From: Methylomonas rhizoryzae
GTDB lineage: Bacteria; Pseudomonadota; Gammaproteobacteria; Methylococcales; Methylomonadaceae
Assembly: GCF_008632455.1 (NCBI RefSeq)
Contig: NZ_CP043929.1
Span: forward strand, 1,984,001 to 2,048,000
Reading direction: 5' to 3'
Length of the DNA stretch: 64,000 nucleotides
A model generated the notes under the pieces. The model did not search any database. It was not told where the DNA came from and was given only the letters and a program-made list of their open reading frames with translations. The translations under genes and the position numbers were made by a program. Position 1 is the first letter of the stretch. Each line of letters begins with the position of its first letter. Shown in pieces: positions 61,450-64,000 of this stretch.

Positions 61450-62228
61450 GCGAGCGTCCTGTCGTATTGTGTTTTTCCGGTCACGACCCTTGCGGCGGTG
61501 CCGGCGTGCAAGCCGATATCGAAGCGATAGTCAGTCACCGCTGCCACGCAGTCAGCGTCATCACTGCATTGACCGAACAGGATACCGGTAACGTTAAACG
61601 GCTGTTTCCGCAATCTGCGGAGCATCTATTGGCTCAGGCCCGCACGTTGCTGGCCGATGTTACCGTGTCGGCGATAAAGATCGGTTTGCTCGGTAGCGCC
61701 GGGATTGCCGAGGCGGTCGGGGAAATTTTGCAGGAGTGTCCGGGGGTGCCGGTCGTGTTGGATCCGGTTTTGGCCGCCGGCGGTGGCATGGATTTATCCG
61801 AACGGCGTTTAATAGAAACGGTGCTAAACCGCTTATTGCCGCTGACTACGATTGTGACCCCCAACAGCCCGGAAGCCAGAAAATTGGCCGGTTTGGATGA
61901 TTTGCCCGCATGCGGGACATTTTTACAGGATAAAGGCGCAAACTATGTGTTGATCACCGGCACTCACGAAAATAGCGAACAAGTAGACAACCGATTGTTC
62001 ATGCCGGACGGCTTACGCGAAGTGTTTCATTGGCAGCGTTTGCCGCACCATTATCACGGATCCGGTTGTACCTTGGCGGCGGCGATTGCCGCTTTGTTGG
62101 CGCAGGGCCTGGATGTCTTCAATGCGGTGCTGGAAGCCCAAGACTTTGTCTGGCAGTCTCTGGAAAATGCCTATCGTACCGGACACGGGCAACATAATCC
62201 CGATCGTTTGTTTTGGATAGAGCCATGA
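61446..62228 (+). CDS. thiD: Hydroxymethylpyrimidine/phosphomethylpyrimidine kinase
   Basis: ThiD phosphorylates HMP and HMP-P in thiamine synthesis. The 260-residue ribokinase-fold protein has CFSGHDPCGGAGVQADIEAI, VSAIKIGLLGS, VVLDPVLAAGGG, VTPNSPEARKLAG and the catalytic GSGCTLAAAIAALLAQG. The ATG overlaps the ligase stop and its stop overlaps thiE (ATGA both times), so the three genes are translationally coupled. No TPP riboswitch precedes the operon. Confidence 0.95.
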   Translation: MSERPVVLCFSGHDPCGGAGVQADIEAIVSHRCHAVSVITALTEQDTGNVKRLFPQSAEHLLAQARTLLADVTVSAIKIGLLGSAGIAEAVGEILQECPGVPVVLDPVLAAGGGMDLSERRLIETVLNRLLPLTTIVTPNSPEARKLAGLDDLPACGTFLQDKGANYVLITGTHENSEQVDNRLFMPDGLREVFHWQRLPHHYHGSGCTLAAAIAALLAQGLDVFNAVLEAQDFVWQSLENAYRTGHGQHNPDRLFWIEP

Positions 62229-62845
62229 AATTTCCGGCTCGCGGCTTATACGCAATTACCCAGAGCGAAGGCAAATCCCCAAGCAAAATCCTGGCCGAGG
62301 TGGAGGCGGCATTGAAAGGCGGTGCCGCCGTGGTGCAGTACCGGGACAAACATCGGCAAGATGCCGCGGCCTATCGATTAGCGACCGATCTGACCGCTTT
62401 GTGCCACGCGTTTCAAGTGCCACTGGTGATTAACGACAGTGTCGATTTGGCGTTGGCGGCCGGTGCCGACGGCGTGCATTTGGGTAAGGAGGACGGCGAA
62501 CTCCATGAAGCGCGCCGCCGCTTGCCGCCGGGGGCAATTATCGGCGTGTCGTGCTATAACGATTTGCAAAAAGCCGAACAGGCCGCGCGGGCCGGGGCGG
62601 ACTACGTGGCATTCGGACGTTTTTTTCCGTCCGGTAGCAAACCTCTGGCAACCAAGGCCGAGGTAGAGACGTTGCGGCTGGCCAAACAGCGTTTGTCGCT
62701 GCCTATCGTGGCGATAGGCGGGATATTGCCGGACAACGCCGGCCAGCTGTTGCAGGCCGGCGCCGACGTGTTGGCAGTGATAGGCGGATTGTTCGATTAC
62801 GCACCGGAGCAGGCGGCGCGAGATTATTGTGCGTTATTTACCTAG
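62225..62845 (+). CDS. thiE: Thiamine phosphate synthase
   Basis: ThiE joins HMP-PP and thiazole phosphate to thiamine phosphate. The 206-residue TIM-barrel protein has GLYAITQ, GAAVVQYRDKHR, LVINDSVDLALAAGADGVHLGKED, GVSCYNDLQKAEQAARAGADYVAFGRFFPSGSKP and IVAIGGI. The start at 62225 overlaps the thiD stop; an in-frame TTG 12 bases upstream is less likely. Confidence 0.95.
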   Translation: MKFPARGLYAITQSEGKSPSKILAEVEAALKGGAAVVQYRDKHRQDAAAYRLATDLTALCHAFQVPLVINDSVDLALAAGADGVHLGKEDGELHEARRRLPPGAIIGVSCYNDLQKAEQAARAGADYVAFGRFFPSGSKPLATKAEVETLRLAKQRLSLPIVAIGGILPDNAGQLLQAGADVLAVIGGLFDYAPEQAARDYCALFT

Positions 62846-62919
62846 TGCTTGGTTGAAGATCATTGTTTTGCGTGCCTTTTCTATGACCCATGTCTATGCA
62901 TGGTGTAGCAAGCCTATTT

Positions 62920-63957
62920 TCAAACGACACGATGCCTTTGTTGCAAAAGCAAGCTTAAAATACCTGTAACGAACAGCCACACAGACGCGGGTAAAGGGAC
63001 TGCGGGGACACGGGGATTGTCGGTCGGAGTCAGGCCAATCACTTCCAGTTGTACGCCACCTGTCTGCGACAAGGGGTCTTTAAAGTAAGCGGCACTTTGA
63101 CCGAATTCACCGTACATTCCCATGGCCAGAGCCATTGAATACATTTCGACGGTAAATTCCTCGCCGACGTCAATACTCGATAAATCCAGTGTGCCCGTGT
63201 AAGGATCAAATTTGACCTTATGAAAATGGGAGCCATTTGTTGAATCTGTTTCTTCGGCATAGGTCATCGGCCCGGATTTTTCCAACGAGGTGAAGCTCGG
63301 GTAATAAAGGCCGCCATATTGGTCGTGGATGCCTGCATGTTGATGAAATTCGGCAAATGGCTTCTCACCTAATGTAAATTCGTCTGAATTGTCCCAAGCT
63401 CTAATGTCGGTTGTGAAATCGGCAATTCCAGTACCAAAGTCAAACTCGGTTTTCAATTCCGCCGCAGTGATCGTGAATTTTAATTGCGCATCGGCACTGT
63501 CCTTCCTGAAGCTTTGGATAAAAGTGGTGTCGCTCGCCACCCCCCATATCTCAGGATCTCTGAAGTTCTTATTATATTCTGCATAGGACAAATATAAGCC
63601 GGTGTTTTCTACGGTAGCTTGCGATACGCTTTTGGGGGCGTAGTTTCCGTATTCGACCAATTCTCCTGCTATGTTATCTCCATCAAGGTTTTCATCAATG
63701 ACTTGTCCGGTAGTCTTGGGATCGTTAGGGTTAACTTGACTGGTAAAGTAATGCCGGAACTCTGATGGAATATTCGCCAGGAAAAAGGTTTGCGGTTGAA
63801 AACTCACTAAGCCATAGTTGTTAGTTATCATGGTTGGCTTTCCCAGAGGCGTAACGCCGGGTGTCGTTAAAGCCGAGGCGTCGGGAATGTTTCCGCCCAG
63901 CATTACTGCCATCGGAATTGCAATTTGTAAGTATTTCGCGTTTTTCTTTAAGGTCAT
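62920..63957 (-). CDS. VPLPA-CTERM exported protein
   Basis: The 345-residue protein has a signal peptide (LQIAIPMAVMLGGNIPDASA) and the C-terminal sorting signal VPAVPLPASVWLFVTGILSLLLQQRHR. The body is acidic and aromatic, with His-containing EFHQHAGIHDQYGG and GSHFHKVKFD stretches that could bind metal, but I recognise no domain. GGAAAC lies before the chosen ATG at 63957; an in-frame ATG 12 bases earlier is possible. It converges with thiE. Confidence 0.82.
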   Translation of the reverse strand: MTLKKNAKYLQIAIPMAVMLGGNIPDASALTTPGVTPLGKPTMITNNYGLVSFQPQTFFLANIPSEFRHYFTSQVNPNDPKTTGQVIDENLDGDNIAGELVEYGNYAPKSVSQATVENTGLYLSYAEYNKNFRDPEIWGVASDTTFIQSFRKDSADAQLKFTITAAELKTEFDFGTGIADFTTDIRAWDNSDEFTLGEKPFAEFHQHAGIHDQYGGLYYPSFTSLEKSGPMTYAEETDSTNGSHFHKVKFDPYTGTLDLSSIDVGEEFTVEMYSMALAMGMYGEFGQSAAYFKDPLSQTGGVQLEVIGLTPTDNPRVPAVPLPASVWLFVTGILSLLLQQRHRVV

Positions 63958-64000
63958 AGTTGTTTCCAAAATTAAAAAGATGCAGTGCTTTAAGAAAACA

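Noticed and set aside
61350..61450. TPP riboswitch before thiD
   Set aside because: thiD overlaps the ligase gene and there is no leader; the operon leader (59417-59484) is too short for a THI box.
1..64000. CRISPR arrays, tRNA, rRNA genes and prophage
   Set aside because: No regularly spaced short repeats, no tRNA-like GGTTCGAATCC arms in the gaps and no phage structural genes were seen.

Overview
The window looks like chromosomal DNA of a gammaproteobacterium of intermediate GC content, most plausibly a Methylococcales-type methanotroph (Methylomonas-like). This is inferred from E. coli-like synteny (trxB next to ftsK, aat with bpt), several PEP-CTERM/VPLPA-CTERM exported proteins, a cytochrome P460 (hydroxylamine handling), pyruvate phosphate dikinase and a large chemotaxis locus. 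No methane monooxygenase, rRNA or tRNA gene is visible, so the taxon is an inference only.

Layout. 0-6.2 kb: end of a VPLPA-CTERM protein gene, a secreted 5'-nucleotidase, then on the minus strand a pyruvate/indolepyruvate-type decarboxylase followed by a four-PAS PP2C phosphatase. 6.5-15.3 kb: a membrane chemoreceptor, the minus-strand run trxB-aat-bpt-efpL (N-degron transferases plus an EF-P paralogue), then ftsK, a small membrane protein, a SemiSWEET transporter and cobO. 15.3-21.4 kb: small stress/envelope genes (NTF2-like, cold-shock domain with membrane anchor, DedA, AI-2E-type permease, DUF3530, TIGR02647) and an HsbR-like REC-PP2C-HATPase regulator. 21.4-27.2 kb: mutM, hflD and an EAL-HDOD protein on the minus strand, then a copper chaperone, copA and erpA on the plus strand. 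27.3-38.6 kb: one minus-strand chemotaxis operon in the order short MCP, cheY, STAS, cheA, giant poly-HAMP MCP, cheW, cheR, cheD, cheB. 38.8-49.1 kb: glnE, a bacterioferritin lacking the usual haem Met, xth, a four-gene Mla/Pqi-like lipid transport cluster and parC. 49.4-54.2 kb: two PEP-CTERM-type proteins, cytochrome P460, an HDAC-family deacetylase, a Nudix hydrolase and a decayed IS5-type transposase. 54.5-64 kb: ppdK, a haem-sensor-like diguanylate cyclase, zur, a candidate FNR-controlled small RNA, a divergent NAD-dependent ligase with thiD and thiE, and a further VPLPA-CTERM gene.

The observation most worth testing lies between zur and the ligase gene: a perfect FNR box (TTGAT-N4-ATCAA) centred exactly 41.5 bases upstream of the start implied by a TAAAAT -10 element, followed within about 75 bases by a hairpin, a pyrimidine-rich single-stranded stretch and a strong intrinsic terminator, with no open reading frame. 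It has the anatomy of an oxygen-responsive sRNA gene. Second is the 1366-residue soluble chemoreceptor with eight near-identical 91-residue units (about sixteen HAMP modules) arranged A-A-B-A-B-A-B-A'. Third is a signalling set (HsbR-like phosphatase/kinase with a dead receiver, a STAS protein inside the che operon, a second PP2C) that could form a partner-switching pathway linked to chemotaxis.
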